NCBI GenBank assembly: GCA_030831585.1
Contig: JAURKV010000233.1
Span: 1 to 38,939, forward strand
DNA from: Ramlibacter sp.
Lineage (GTDB): Bacteria; Pseudomonadota; Gammaproteobacteria; Burkholderiales; Burkholderiaceae_C
DNA length: 38,939 nucleotides
Direction: 5' to 3'
The notes under the pieces were generated by a model. That model was given only the letters and a program-made list of their open reading frames with translations. It searched no databases and was not told the DNA's origin. Both the position numbers and the translations under genes were made by a program. Each line of letters starts with the position of its first letter. The stretch's first letter is position 1. This document shows, one piece after another, positions 25,360 to 34,074 of the stretch.

Positions 25360-26547
25360 ATGAGCCAGCAAGAAGTCTTCATCGTTTCCGCCGCCCGCAG
25401 CGCGATCGGCACCTTCGGCGGCACCCTCAAGGACACCCCCCTGTCCGAGCTGGCCACGACGGTGGTCAAGGCCGCCGTCGAGCGCAGCGGCGCGCCTGTG
25501 GACGCTTTCGGCCATGTGGCCATGGGCAATGTGATCCCGACCGAACCACGCGACGCCTACCTGAGTCGGGTGGCTGCCATGCAGGCCGGCCTGCCCCAGG
25601 ATGTACCTGCCTTCAATGTCAACCGTCTGTGCGGCTCCGGGCTGCAGGCCATCGTGTCCTGTGCCCAGGCCATCATGCTCGGCGATGCTCACGTGGCGGT
25701 TGGCGCGGGCGCTGAGTCCATGTCGCGTGGCCCCTACCTGGCGATGAGCGCCCGCTGGGGTCAGCGAATGGGGGATATGCAGATGGCGGACTACATGCTC
25801 ACCATCCTGCATGACCCCTTCCACCGGATTCACATGGGCGTCACCGCCGAGAACGTCGCCGACGCCCACGGAATCACCCGGGAGCAGATGGACGCGCTTG
25901 CAGTCGAGAGTCACCGGCGTGCTGCCGCGGCTATCGCGGCCGGCCGCTTCACCGAGCAGATCGTTCCGGTGCTAGTGAAGTCTCGCAAGGGCGATATCGC
26001 CTTCACGACCGACGAGCATGTGAAGGGGGACACCACGCTCGAGGTACTTGCCAAAATGAAGCCGGCCTTCCGCAAGGAGGAGGGCCGTGTTACCGCCGGC
26101 AACGCCTCGGGCATCAACGACGGCGCCGGTGCTGTGGTGCTCGCCAGTGGCGAGGCCGTTCGCACGCATGGCCTCAAGCCCATGGCCCGTTTGGTGGCCT
26201 ATGCCCATGCCGGGGTCGACCCCAAGGTCATGGGCATCGGCCCGGTTCCGGCCAGTCGCCGGGCGCTTGAGCGGGCCGGTCTTCGGGTTCAGGACATGGA
26301 CGTCATCGAGTCCAACGAGGCCTTCGCTGCCCAAGCCTGCGCAGTGGCCAAGGAGTTGGGTTTTGACCCTGCCAAAGTCAACCCGAACGGCTCCGGTATT
26401 TCTCTCGGCCACCCGGTGGGCGGGACCGGCGCGATCATCACCACCAAGGCGCTGTACGAGCTTGAGCGGGTCCAGGGACGCTACGCGCTGGTCACCATGT
26501 GCATCGGTGGCGGCCAGGGGATCGCGGCGATTTTTGAGCGGGCCTAA
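25360..26547 (+). CDS. bktB: Beta-ketothiolase (acetyl-CoA acetyltransferase family, BktB-like)
   Basis: A 395-residue thiolase that condenses or cleaves acyl-CoA thioesters. The nucleophilic Cys is in NRLCGSGLQA (about residue 90), the His in GHPVGGTGA and the second Cys in CIGGGQG. Long stretches (VIPTEPRDAYL, LHDPFHRIHMGVTAENVA, VMGIGPVPASR) are worded as in Ralstonia BktB, which accepts C4-C10 ketoacyl-CoA and feeds polyhydroxyalkanoate or beta-oxidation. AGGAAAG precedes the ATG at 25360. It stands alone, with a weak GC-rich hairpin after it (26552-26583). Confidence 0.93.
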   Translation: MSQQEVFIVSAARSAIGTFGGTLKDTPLSELATTVVKAAVERSGAPVDAFGHVAMGNVIPTEPRDAYLSRVAAMQAGLPQDVPAFNVNRLCGSGLQAIVSCAQAIMLGDAHVAVGAGAESMSRGPYLAMSARWGQRMGDMQMADYMLTILHDPFHRIHMGVTAENVADAHGITREQMDALAVESHRRAAAAIAAGRFTEQIVPVLVKSRKGDIAFTTDEHVKGDTTLEVLAKMKPAFRKEEGRVTAGNASGINDGAGAVVLASGEAVRTHGLKPMARLVAYAHAGVDPKVMGIGPVPASRRALERAGLRVQDMDVIESNEAFAAQACAVAKELGFDPAKVNPNGSGISLGHPVGGTGAIITTKALYELERVQGRYALVTMCIGGGQGIAAIFERA

Positions 26548-26551
26548 CTGG

Positions 26552-26583
26552 CAGGGTGGGGCTCGGCGGTTCCGCCCGCCCTG
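26552..26583 (+). repeat. GC-rich stem-loop after the thiolase gene
   Basis: CAGGG pairs with CCCTG outside an inner GGCGG-TT-CCGCC stem. There is no T-run, only a pyrimidine-rich stretch further on, so it may be a weak or Rho-assisted stop rather than an intrinsic terminator. Confidence 0.4.
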
Positions 26584-26698
26584 TGACCGCTTCCTCTTTC
26601 AGGTTCCGCGGCGCCGGTGGTTTTGAGGCCAACTTGCCAAGCAAATAGTACTTCCATATGTAATCTTAAATGTTTATGCTGAGTCCAGGAGGACCGGT

Positions 26699-28822
26699 AT
26701 GGACGGAAGGCAGGACGAAGAGGCGCAGGGCACCGGGCCCCGAAACCAGGTCACCTTTTTTCGGAATTACAACCGCACGCTCGGAGCCGCCTACGCCCTG
26801 TTGTTGGTCGGGCTGGCTGGCTTTTTCGGTTGGCAGTTATCCGAGGCCTTCGATGAAGAGCTGGTCTTCGTGCGTGGGCAGCTCGAGCGCCATTCCCAAT
26901 TTCTAGAATTCGTACTTCGCTCCTCAGGCGACGAGATCGAGCGACTCCGCCTCGTCGCTGCCGCAGAACGCGAAAGCGGGCGGGCTTGCCGGGAGGGCCG
27001 CCAGGAAGCCCTCCATAGTGATCTGCGCAGCGAAGCACGGGGCCAGTCTGCCGACACATCAAGCGCGGCGCCACGCCTTGGCCCCGGCGCCCAGCTCCCC
27101 GCGGAATCCGTCGGTTTCCATCGAGACCAGACCCGCGCGCCCGACGCCGGCGGGAACCTGATCGGTGCGGGTCCGCTGGTCGGCCGCAGTCAAGACTTCT
27201 ATTGCGATCTGGGCAGCGCGCTCGCCGTCGGGGGGCAGTTTCAAGGCCTGTCCTTTCACCTCCCGCACGCTGCGCGGGTTCGCTTCATCGCCAATGAGCG
27301 CTTCCACCTGGTCTATCCCTGGCAAAGCTCGGAACGGCTACCGTTCAGCGCCGACCTGTACCGCGACCCGGTGTGGACCCTGGCCCAGCCCCAGGCCAAC
27401 CCGGACCGGCGCAAATTCTGGGCGCCCCCTTTCTTTGGTGGCCCGGAGGTCGGGCTGCTTGCACCCGTGGCCGCACCCGTCAACAGCGGGGATCGGCTTC
27501 TGGGGGTGGTCGCCATCGACATGAGCCTGGACTACCTGAACCGGGTCAATGGCTACTTCGGGTATCCGCTGGGTACCGTGGCGGTGGTGGACGACCGAGG
27601 CCATGTCATGGCCCACCCAGGTGTGTACGCCGACCCCTTGGCAGTTCGCTCCCCCGCAGGGCTGGAGCAGGCGGTCCCTGCACAACTCTTACCCACTGTT
27701 TCGGCACTGGCTGCACTGCCGGCGGGGGAGCCGGTATTTCGAGCTGGCTGGATCCTGGTGCAGAGGCCCTTCGTCTCTGCTCCCTGGTACCTGGTCTATG
27801 CCGTGCCTCAGCGTGCGATCTGGCAAAAGCTGCTGCTCGAGCGAGCGCCTGGCATGGGGGCCGCCTTGCTGGCCCTGGCGCTCATCATGGCGATCAGCTA
27901 CGCCCTGACCCGCCGCGAGTTCGTGGGTCCGGCGGCCCGTCTTGTCGAGTACGTTGCGGCGGCCAGCACGCTGCGGGGCAGCGCTCTGCCCAAGGTACCC
28001 GTGGCTTGGCTGCCTTGGTTCGAGGCGGTCGGCCGTGCCTTTGGAGAGTCGCTGCAACTCGGTAGCCTGCGCAAAGAGCTAGACATCGCCGCCCGTCTCC
28101 AGCAAGCGATCCTTCCGCGGCAATGGCCCCAGGACACCCGCTACTCGCTGTGGGGGGCGATGCAACCGGCCAAGGACATTGGCGGCGATTTTTACGACCA
28201 CTTTCCGCTGGGCGATGGCCGCCGCGGCTTGGTGGTGGCCGACGTGAGCGGCAAAGGGGTTTCTGCCGGCCTGTTCGGCATGGTGTCCAAGACCCAGTTG
28301 CGGTCGCTGGCCACCCATCGCCTGCTGGGGCCGTCCACCACACTTTCCGAGGTGAACGAGGCCTTGTGTGTCGACAACGACGCAGCGATGTTCGTCACCG
28401 CCTTTTACGCCCAGTACGACCCGGTCGAAGGCACCCTGAGCTACACCAACGCCGGTCACCCGCCACCGCTGTTGGTTCGCAAGGATGGCGCCCAAAGCTG
28501 GCTGGGCCGCGCCGATGGGCCAGCCCTCGGGGTGGTCGAGGGCGCACGATATGGTGAGCGTTCGGTCAGCCTGGCGCCCGGGGACATGCTGGTGATCTTC
28601 ACTGACGGTGTCAGTGAGGCCATGGATCTGGCGGGCCGGGAGTTCGGGCTGCCGCAAGTGGGCGTCCGGTTCGAGCGCTCCGAGACGAGCTCGGCGCGCG
28701 AGGCGGTCGAGCATCTTCAGGCCGCAGTTGCCGCTTTCGCCGCAGGGGCCGAGCAGGCCGACGACATCACCTGCGCAGTTCTGTTCTGTCACGGGCTCGG
28801 GGTTGACGAGGAGGTGGCATGA
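26699..28822 (+). CDS. Membrane sensor with SpoIIE/PP2C-type serine phosphatase output
   Basis: A 707-residue signal transducer. A first membrane segment (about 29-47) is followed by a large periplasmic region (about 50-380) with Cache-like pieces (FWAPPFFGGPEVGLLAPVAAPV, VVAIDMSLDYLN, VAVVDDRGHVMAHP). A second membrane segment (about 385-403) leads to a short linker and a SpoIIE/RsbU phosphatase domain from about 455. Metal-site aspartates are in IGGDFYD (494-500), VADVSGKG (513-520), TDGVSEAMD and DDITCAVL. RsbU-type enzymes dephosphorylate anti-sigma antagonist (STAS) proteins; none is encoded here. A strong AGGAGG site precedes the ATG. The stop overlaps the next gene (ATGA). Confidence 0.9.
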   Translation: MDGRQDEEAQGTGPRNQVTFFRNYNRTLGAAYALLLVGLAGFFGWQLSEAFDEELVFVRGQLERHSQFLEFVLRSSGDEIERLRLVAAAERESGRACREGRQEALHSDLRSEARGQSADTSSAAPRLGPGAQLPAESVGFHRDQTRAPDAGGNLIGAGPLVGRSQDFYCDLGSALAVGGQFQGLSFHLPHAARVRFIANERFHLVYPWQSSERLPFSADLYRDPVWTLAQPQANPDRRKFWAPPFFGGPEVGLLAPVAAPVNSGDRLLGVVAIDMSLDYLNRVNGYFGYPLGTVAVVDDRGHVMAHPGVYADPLAVRSPAGLEQAVPAQLLPTVSALAALPAGEPVFRAGWILVQRPFVSAPWYLVYAVPQRAIWQKLLLERAPGMGAALLALALIMAISYALTRREFVGPAARLVEYVAAASTLRGSALPKVPVAWLPWFEAVGRAFGESLQLGSLRKELDIAARLQQAILPRQWPQDTRYSLWGAMQPAKDIGGDFYDHFPLGDGRRGLVVADVSGKGVSAGLFGMVSKTQLRSLATHRLLGPSTTLSEVNEALCVDNDAAMFVTAFYAQYDPVEGTLSYTNAGHPPPLLVRKDGAQSWLGRADGPALGVVEGARYGERSVSLAPGDMLVIFTDGVSEAMDLAGREFGLPQVGVRFERSETSSAREAVEHLQAAVAAFAAGAEQADDITCAVLFCHGLGVDEEVA

Positions 28823-29745
28823 AGACGCGGAGCGGATGGGCCTGGACTTTCTACCTCGGTGTGCTGCTGGTGGCGATCCTTGCCGCCTGGCTGGGGGCCG
28901 GCTATTGGGCGGCGGCCCATGCCAGCGGCCAACCGGACCGCTTAGCCGAAATCCGCGAGCGCGGGGTGCTGGTGGTGGGCGTGAAGAAAGATGTACCACT
29001 GTGGGGGCAGCTCGACCCGCGTAGCGGCCGCATTGTGGGTCTCGAGCCAGACCTCGCCGCCAATCTGGCTGAGCGAATGGGGGTGCGGCTGGAACTGGTG
29101 CCCTTGCTCACCGCCGAGCGCCTACCGGCGATCGAGCAGCGGCGGGTCGATCTGGTTCTAGCGACCCTGTCGGACACTCCGGAGCGACGCCAGCGCCTGA
29201 CCCTGGTGCTGCCCCATTACTACGCTTCCGGTGTGAACGTGCTGGCTCGTAAGAGTGCAGGCTTTCGGGAATGGACCGACCTGCGCAACCGCCGGATCTG
29301 CGGCCGGCGTGGCGCCTTCTACAACCGGGCCATCACTGTCAGCTCAGGGCTGGACGTGGTCGCGCTCTACGACAACCGGCTCTCCATTGCCAGCTTGCGC
29401 GAGGGCCGCTGCGAGGGCCTGCTCTATGACGACACCAACATCGTCGCCATGCTGCAGGAGCCAGCCTGGTCGCGTGATTTCGAGATGCCCCTGCCCACCC
29501 TGTTCACCACGCCTTGGTCAATTGGCCTGCACCGGGACGACGCCGGAAGTGCGCTGGCCAACCTGGTTTCCCAGGCAGTCGTCGATTGGCATCGTACTGG
29601 CCTGATCGCCGATCTCGAACGCCGCTGGGGCATTCCGATCTCTGCCTACACCGCTCGTATGCGCAGCCTCTGGCGCCAGCGCAGCGACCAGGGTTGGTAC
29701 TGTGGGCCACGTGTGACGCCAGCGACGCCATTGGAGTGCCTGTGA
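28819..29745 (+). CDS. Membrane-anchored family 3 solute-binding protein
   Basis: A 308-residue protein with an uncleaved-looking N-terminal membrane helix (about 11-33) and then an amino-acid-receptor-like fold: RGVLVVGVKKDVPLWG, IVGLEPDLAANLAERMGV, RVDLVLATLSDTPERR and a C-terminal WGIPI. Family 3 domains bind amino acids or similar small molecules. No permease or ATPase gene accompanies it. It starts inside the stop of the phosphatase gene (ATGA) and ends inside the methyltransferase start (GTGA). It may present a ligand to the sensor rather than a transporter; this is inference. Confidence 0.87.
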   Translation: MKTRSGWAWTFYLGVLLVAILAAWLGAGYWAAAHASGQPDRLAEIRERGVLVVGVKKDVPLWGQLDPRSGRIVGLEPDLAANLAERMGVRLELVPLLTAERLPAIEQRRVDLVLATLSDTPERRQRLTLVLPHYYASGVNVLARKSAGFREWTDLRNRRICGRRGAFYNRAITVSSGLDVVALYDNRLSIASLREGRCEGLLYDDTNIVAMLQEPAWSRDFEMPLPTLFTTPWSIGLHRDDAGSALANLVSQAVVDWHRTGLIADLERRWGIPISAYTARMRSLWRQRSDQGWYCGPRVTPATPLECL

Positions 29746-30596
29746 GCTCCAGGCAACCGGCCTGTGCTGGCGAGGACGCGCCAGACGCTGATCTGGCCGC
29801 GACCTATGACCTGTACTTCGCTTCCCGCCATTACGACCATCGCTACCCGGTTCCCAACCCGGCCACGCTGGCCTTCCTTCGCGCTCACGGCCTGCACCAG
29901 GCTCAATCCATGCTCGACCTGGGCTGTGGCAACGGACGCTACGCGCTGGCCCTGCTAGGTCCCGAATGCGCTTCGCTCACCGGCTGTGACCCCTCTGAGG
30001 GGGCGATCGCGCTGTTCCGTCGCCGCGCGCAGGCGCACCCGCTGCGCTCGCGGGTCCGGCTGGTACAAGGCGGCGTGGAGGCCCTGGCGTCTGGTGACCG
30101 CTTTGACGTCTTGCTTCTGCTGTTCGGCGTACTCGGCCTGATGGGGGGGCGTGAATGCCGGGTCCGGAACCTCCAGGCCCTGCGTGGGCACTGCCTGCCG
30201 GGGGCGCGCATGGCGCTCACTGTCCCCAATGCCTGGCGTCGCCTTCCAGGTGCGCAGCTGAGGGCCTGGTGGGACGCGATGCGGCAGCCGGGGACATCGC
30301 AAGTCTCGGGGGATGTCCGTTTTTGGCGTCGCATCGCGGGCCGTGCACATGTCTTCCGATACCACCTGTTCACGCCAGTGGAGTTGTGCGAGGAACTCGC
30401 CGAGGCCGGGTGGACGGTGGTCTTGCTCGAGGCCGAAGGTGTCCTGCCCGAGTCCCCGGTGTGCCGCTGGGGCTGGCTCGCTACCGTCGACGGCTGGCTG
30501 CGCCGCGTGACCCCGGCCCGGCTCGGCTACGGATTCCGGGTGCTGGCGGTCCCGGCACATGACCTCCCGTCGCAGAGAGGTGAGGCCTGCCGATAA
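29742..30596 (+). CDS. Class I SAM-dependent methyltransferase
   Basis: The 284-residue product has the SAM-binding motif I MLDLGCGNGRYAL (57-69), the acidic end of strand 2 (TGCDPSEGAI), and a motif near FDVLLLLFGVLGLMGG. The GTG at 29742 overlaps the upstream TGA, with GGAG 6 bases ahead; an in-frame GTG at 29736 is possible. The fold is clear, the substrate is not. Its place in the phosphatase/binding-protein operon suggests a linked role, but methyltransferases are often passengers. Confidence 0.85.
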   Translation: MSSRQPACAGEDAPDADLAATYDLYFASRHYDHRYPVPNPATLAFLRAHGLHQAQSMLDLGCGNGRYALALLGPECASLTGCDPSEGAIALFRRRAQAHPLRSRVRLVQGGVEALASGDRFDVLLLLFGVLGLMGGRECRVRNLQALRGHCLPGARMALTVPNAWRRLPGAQLRAWWDAMRQPGTSQVSGDVRFWRRIAGRAHVFRYHLFTPVELCEELAEAGWTVVLLEAEGVLPESPVCRWGWLATVDGWLRRVTPARLGYGFRVLAVPAHDLPSQRGEACR

Positions 30597-30606
30597 AATA
30601 TTTTTC

Positions 30607-30690
30607 ATGGATTTGCTTGACCCTCATTTCTTCCCCGCGCCTCCCGGTTCCGCGCAAGGCGAGCCGATCACGCTGCCAGCGGGCGGGTGA
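30607..30690 (+). CDS. Short 27-codon ORF coupled to the FAD oxidoreductase gene
   Basis: ATG at 30607 opens a 27-residue ORF starting MDLLDPHFFPAPPGSAQ and ending in LPAGG. Its TGA overlaps the ATG of the next gene (TGATG). An AT-rich -10-like GATAAAAT (30593-30600) lies just ahead. The opening loosely recalls the N-terminus of AlkB-type dioxygenases, so it may be a remnant of a deleted gene or a leader peptide. Both readings are speculative. Confidence 0.25.
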   Translation: MDLLDPHFFPAPPGSAQGEPITLPAGG

Positions 30691-31817
30691 TGGACCATAT
30701 CGACGCTTTGGTTGTGGGCGCGGGGGCGGTGGGCCTGGCGGTAGCCCGGGCCCTGGCTCGGGCGGGGTACGAAACCCTGGTTGCGGAGGCCGGGGAGGCG
30801 ATTGGGCAAGGCGTGAGCTCGCGCAACAGCGAGGTAATTCACGCCGGGCTCTATTACCCTACTGGTTCCCTCAAAGCCCGCTTGTGCGTCCGAGGACGAG
30901 AGCTCCTGTATGCCTTCTGCGCCGAGCAGGACGTCGACCATCGGCGCTGCGGCAAGTTGGTTGTGGCCAATGACGCCAGCGAAGTTCTGGCCCTGCGCGC
31001 GCTGCAGGCGAGGGCGCAGGACAACGGCGTTGCGGTCGAGTGGCTGGATGGCTATGCAGCCCGGGCCCTGGAGCCTGCCTTGCGCTGCAAGGCCGCGCTT
31101 CACTCTCCCACCACCGGCATCGTCGACAGCCACGGGTTCATGCAGGCCCTGCAGACGGACCTGGAGCGCCATGGCGGCCTGGTTGCCCTGGGCTCGCCGG
31201 TAGCCGGGGCCACTCTGGCGCAGGACGGTGGCGACCACGTCGTTCACTTGGTCGATGGCCACACATTTCAGGTCGGCTGGCTGATCAACGCGGCGTCGTT
31301 GGACGCCTGCCGGCTGGCGCAGCGCTTCGAGGGGCTGGACCCGGCTCATGTGCCCGAGCCTTGGCTGGCCAAGGGCAACTACTTCTCGCTCGCCGGCAAG
31401 GCGCCTTTTTCGCGCCTGATTTATCCCGCGCCCGCAGACGCCTGGCTGGGCGTGCACCTGACCCTGGATCTGGGCGGGCAGGCCCGATTCGGACCCGACC
31501 TCGAGTGGCTCCCAGGCAAGGATCCGGTGTCCATCGACTACGCGGTCGACCCGGCCCGCGCCGAGGGCTTCTACGCCGAGGTCCGGCGCTATTGGCCGCA
31601 ATTGCCCGACGGGGCATTGCAGCCGGCCTACAGCGGGGTGAGGCCCAAGATCCACGGTCCGCAGGAAGCTGCGCCTGACTTCCGGCTCGACGGGCCAGCT
31701 CGCCATGGCATGGCCCGCCTTGTCAACCTGTTTGGCGTGGAGTCCCCGGGGCTGACCAGCGCCCTGGCTATCGGCGAGTGGGTCGCCGATCTCGCAGGGC
31801 CTGCGCGGCCTCGCTGA
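30690..31817 (+). CDS. FAD-dependent oxidoreductase, L-2-hydroxyglutarate dehydrogenase (LhgO)-like
   Basis: A 375-residue flavoprotein of the DAO family. It starts [20 protein letters not shown] (FAD dinucleotide-binding loop), followed by [20 protein letters not shown], a hallmark of LhgO/YgaF and related hydroxy-acid oxidases. GIVDSHGFM and the C-terminal [12 protein letters not shown] complete the FAD fold. The probable reaction is oxidation of a 2-hydroxyacid such as L-2-hydroxyglutarate; the substrate is not proven. The ATG at 30690 overlaps the stop of a 27-codon ORF. Its 3' end overlaps pyrD tail to tail by 50 bp. Confidence 0.85.
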   Translation: MDHIDALVVGAGAVGLAVARALARAGYETLVAEAGEAIGQGVSSRNSEVIHAGLYYPTGSLKARLCVRGRELLYAFCAEQDVDHRRCGKLVVANDASEVLALRALQARAQDNGVAVEWLDGYAARALEPALRCKAALHSPTTGIVDSHGFMQALQTDLERHGGLVALGSPVAGATLAQDGGDHVVHLVDGHTFQVGWLINAASLDACRLAQRFEGLDPAHVPEPWLAKGNYFSLAGKAPFSRLIYPAPADAWLGVHLTLDLGGQARFGPDLEWLPGKDPVSIDYAVDPARAEGFYAEVRRYWPQLPDGALQPAYSGVRPKIHGPQEAAPDFRLDGPARHGMARLVNLFGVESPGLTSALAIGEWVADLAGPARPR

Positions 31818-32838
31818 CCAGCTCAGGGCCCCGGTAGATCAGCCCGGTGTACACCTGAACCAGGTCGGCGCCAGCCGCCATCTTGGATACCGCGTCGTCG
31901 CCGCTCATGACGCCGCCCACCCCGATGATCGGAAACTGCGGACCCAGCACGGCTCGCAATTGCGCGATGACCCGGTTGCTGGGGGCCAGCACCGGCGCGC
32001 CCGACAAGCCGCCGGTCTCCTCGGCATGCGCCAGGCCCTCCACCGCGTCCCGGGCGATCGTGGTGTTCGTGGCGATCACGCCGTCCATTCCGTGCCGAAG
32101 CAGGGTGGCGGCGATGACCTGAACCTGGGCCTCGTCCAGGTCGGGCGCAATTTTCACGAACAGGGGCACGCGCCGGCCCTGAGCCGCGGCCAATCCCTCG
32201 CGGCGCTTCGCCAGGGCGCCCAGCAGGCCGTCCAAGGCCTCGTCGGACTGCAGGGCCCGAAGGTTCTTGGTGTTGGGGCTGGAAATGTTCACGGTGACAT
32301 AGTCCGCGTGCGGGTAGACGCCCTCCAGACCGATCAGGTAGTCCTCCGTTGCTCGCTCAATTGGCGTGGCGGCGTTTTTGCCGATGTTGAGCCCCAGCAC
32401 CAGGCTAGGCGCCTGACCCCCGGCGCGCTGGCGCACAGCCGAGCGGCGCACATTGGTAACAAAGGCCTCTAGTCCGTCGTTGTTGAATCCGAGGCGGTTG
32501 ATCAGCGCCTGCGCCTGAGGCAGGCGGAACATGCGGGGTTTGGGGTTGCCCGGTTGCGGCAGCGGGGTCACGGTGCCGACCTCGACGAAGCCGAAGCCCA
32601 TGGCGGCGAATCCGTCGATGCAGCGTGCATTCTTGTCCAGCCCCGCGGCCAAGCCCACCCGGTTCGGAAAGCGCAAACCGGCGATCTCCACAGGGTCCTC
32701 CACACGGCGGGCTTGCCACAGGGCCTGCATCGGCGTGCCTTGCAATCGGGACATTGCGGCGAGGGTGGCGTCATGGGCGCTCTCGGCGTCCAGGCAGAAG
32801 AGGGCAGGTCGGGCGAGGGCGTAGGGCAGCAGGGCCAT
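31768..32838 (-). CDS. pyrD: Dihydroorotate dehydrogenase (quinone), class 2
   Basis: PyrD oxidises dihydroorotate to orotate in pyrimidine synthesis, passing electrons to quinone at the membrane. The 356-residue product has the class 2 N-terminal amphipathic helix region, [17 protein letters not shown]-like [11 protein letters not shown], the active-site Ser in [10 protein letters not shown], and the FMN-binding [11 protein letters not shown]. Length is slightly above E. coli PyrD (336). The gene is divergent from rpiA, with their 5' ends overlapping or nearly so, and its last 50 bases are shared with the convergent oxidoreductase gene. Confidence 0.96.
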   Translation of the reverse strand: MALLPYALARPALFCLDAESAHDATLAAMSRLQGTPMQALWQARRVEDPVEIAGLRFPNRVGLAAGLDKNARCIDGFAAMGFGFVEVGTVTPLPQPGNPKPRMFRLPQAQALINRLGFNNDGLEAFVTNVRRSAVRQRAGGQAPSLVLGLNIGKNAATPIERATEDYLIGLEGVYPHADYVTVNISSPNTKNLRALQSDEALDGLLGALAKRREGLAAAQGRRVPLFVKIAPDLDEAQVQVIAATLLRHGMDGVIATNTTIARDAVEGLAHAEETGGLSGAPVLAPSNRVIAQLRAVLGPQFPIIGVGGVMSGDDAVSKMAAGADLVQVYTGLIYRGPELVSEAAQALRDRRPTRR

Positions 32839-32839
32839 G

Positions 32840-32845
32840 GATAAT
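32840..32845 (+). promoter_or_regulatory. Possible -10 element of rpiA
   Basis: GATAAT lies 31 bp ahead of the GTG start preferred for rpiA, overlapping the first codon region of divergent pyrD. If real, it excludes the upstream ATG at 32837 as the rpiA start. No -35 is evident. Confidence 0.35.
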
Positions 32846-32875
32846 TCCGGCTTTATTTCCAGCCAGGATTGTCGC

Positions 32876-33547
32876 GTGACTCAGGATGAATTGAAGACGC
32901 TGGTCGGCCAGGCCGCCTTGCGCTATGTGGTGCCCGGTGAAATCGTGGGGGTGGGCACCGGTTCGACCGTCAACAAATTCATTGAGGCCTTGGGCAGCCT
33001 GCGCCACCAGATCCCCGGCGCGGTTTCCAGTTCGTTGGCTTCCACCGAGCGCCTGCTGGCTTTGGGGATTCGGGTTTTTGATGCCAATGAGGTGGGGGAA
33101 CTGGCTGTCTACATCGACGGTGCTGACGAGATCGATGGTCGCGGCTTCATGATCAAGGGCGGGGGGGCGGCCCTGACCCGGGAAAAGATTGTCGCCGCGC
33201 AGTCGCGCCAGTTCGTCTGCATCGCCGACGAGTCCAAACGCGTCCGGGTGCTGGGACGGTTCCCTGTCCCGGTCGAGGTGATCCCGATGGCCGCCCGCCA
33301 GATCAGCCGGCGCTTCGCAGCTTTGGGTGGCCAGGCCCTCTTGCGGCTGAAAGACGGCCAACCTTTGGTGACCGACAACGGCCAGCACATTCTGGATGTG
33401 AGTGGACTGCAGATCCAGGAGCCACTGGCTTTTGAGTCTGAGGTCAACCAGTGGGCCGGCGTGGTCACCGTAGGCATATTCGCCCACCAAAAGGCTGCTG
33501 TGTGCCTGCTCGGGACAGCCAGGGGCGTCGAGACCCTGTCCTTCTGA
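32876..33547 (+). CDS. rpiA: Ribose-5-phosphate isomerase A
   Basis: RpiA interconverts ribose-5-phosphate and ribulose-5-phosphate in the pentose phosphate pathway. The 223-residue product has [12 protein letters not shown] (phosphate loop), DGADEID with the catalytic Asp pair, and [12 protein letters not shown] with the catalytic Glu. I chose the GTG at 32876 because it gives [15 protein letters not shown], matching the N-terminus of E. coli RpiA; the ATG at 32837 would add 13 residues and fall ahead of the -10-like element. Confidence 0.95.
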   Translation: MTQDELKTLVGQAALRYVVPGEIVGVGTGSTVNKFIEALGSLRHQIPGAVSSSLASTERLLALGIRVFDANEVGELAVYIDGADEIDGRGFMIKGGGAALTREKIVAAQSRQFVCIADESKRVRVLGRFPVPVEVIPMAARQISRRFAALGGQALLRLKDGQPLVTDNGQHILDVSGLQIQEPLAFESEVNQWAGVVTVGIFAHQKAAVCLLGTARGVETLSF

Positions 33548-33550
33548 GTT

Positions 33551-34033
33551 TCAGCCGAAGATCGCCGCGCCGTCTTGGCCGGCCATCGGATGGGCTGGAG
33601 CCGACATCGCTTCCTCCGTGCCAGCGGCGATTTCAGGCAGGCGCTTTTTCCAGCGCTCGGTCTGATTGACGAAGCCCTCGACCCATTTCTCGAAGCCCGA
33701 TTCGTCGAGTACTGCAATGGGTCGACGGTCGGCCAGGATGATGCCACCCGTGAGTTCCTCGAGGCCGAGTGTCGCCCCGTCGGTTCGGTGCCAGTAGAGG
33801 TTGGCGATCATCATTTCGCGCATGACGCGATCCGCTGATTCGCTCGGTATCTCGTCGAGGTAGGCAGAGAGGATGAGTTGGCCTCCATTGCCATCGAATT
33901 CAATATTCAGAACGATGTTTTCGTCGAAGAGGAGAACACAGCTGTGGGTCACATCATCCAGCTTGAGTTCGGCCAGATTGAGGGTCTTTCCGAGGCTGGT
34001 GATCAGTTGCTCGGCGATGGCGCGGTGATTCAT
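33551..34033 (-). CDS. CesT-like type III secretion chaperone family protein
   Basis: A small acidic protein of 160 residues with the layout of class I type III secretion chaperones: an N-terminal helix MNHRAIAEQLITSLGKTLNL, then strands LKLDDVTHSCVLLFDENIVLNIEF and GGQLILSAYLDEIP, a helix with MREMMIANLYW, strand LGLEELTGGIILADRR, and a C-terminal helix SGFEKWVEGFVNQTERW. Such dimers bind the N-terminus of one or more effectors. ATG at 34033 has AAAGG upstream; an earlier ATG at 34078 overlaps the stop of the upstream ORF (ATGA). No secretion apparatus gene is in the window, so the partner and any secretion role are unproven. Confidence 0.72.
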   Translation of the reverse strand: MNHRAIAEQLITSLGKTLNLAELKLDDVTHSCVLLFDENIVLNIEFDGNGGQLILSAYLDEIPSESADRVMREMMIANLYWHRTDGATLGLEELTGGIILADRRPIAVLDESGFEKWVEGFVNQTERWKKRLPEIAAGTEEAMSAPAHPMAGQDGAAIFG

Positions 34034-34074
34034 GGGATGCCTTTCGGTCGGGGCGGATGAGGAGGGGTGAAAAA

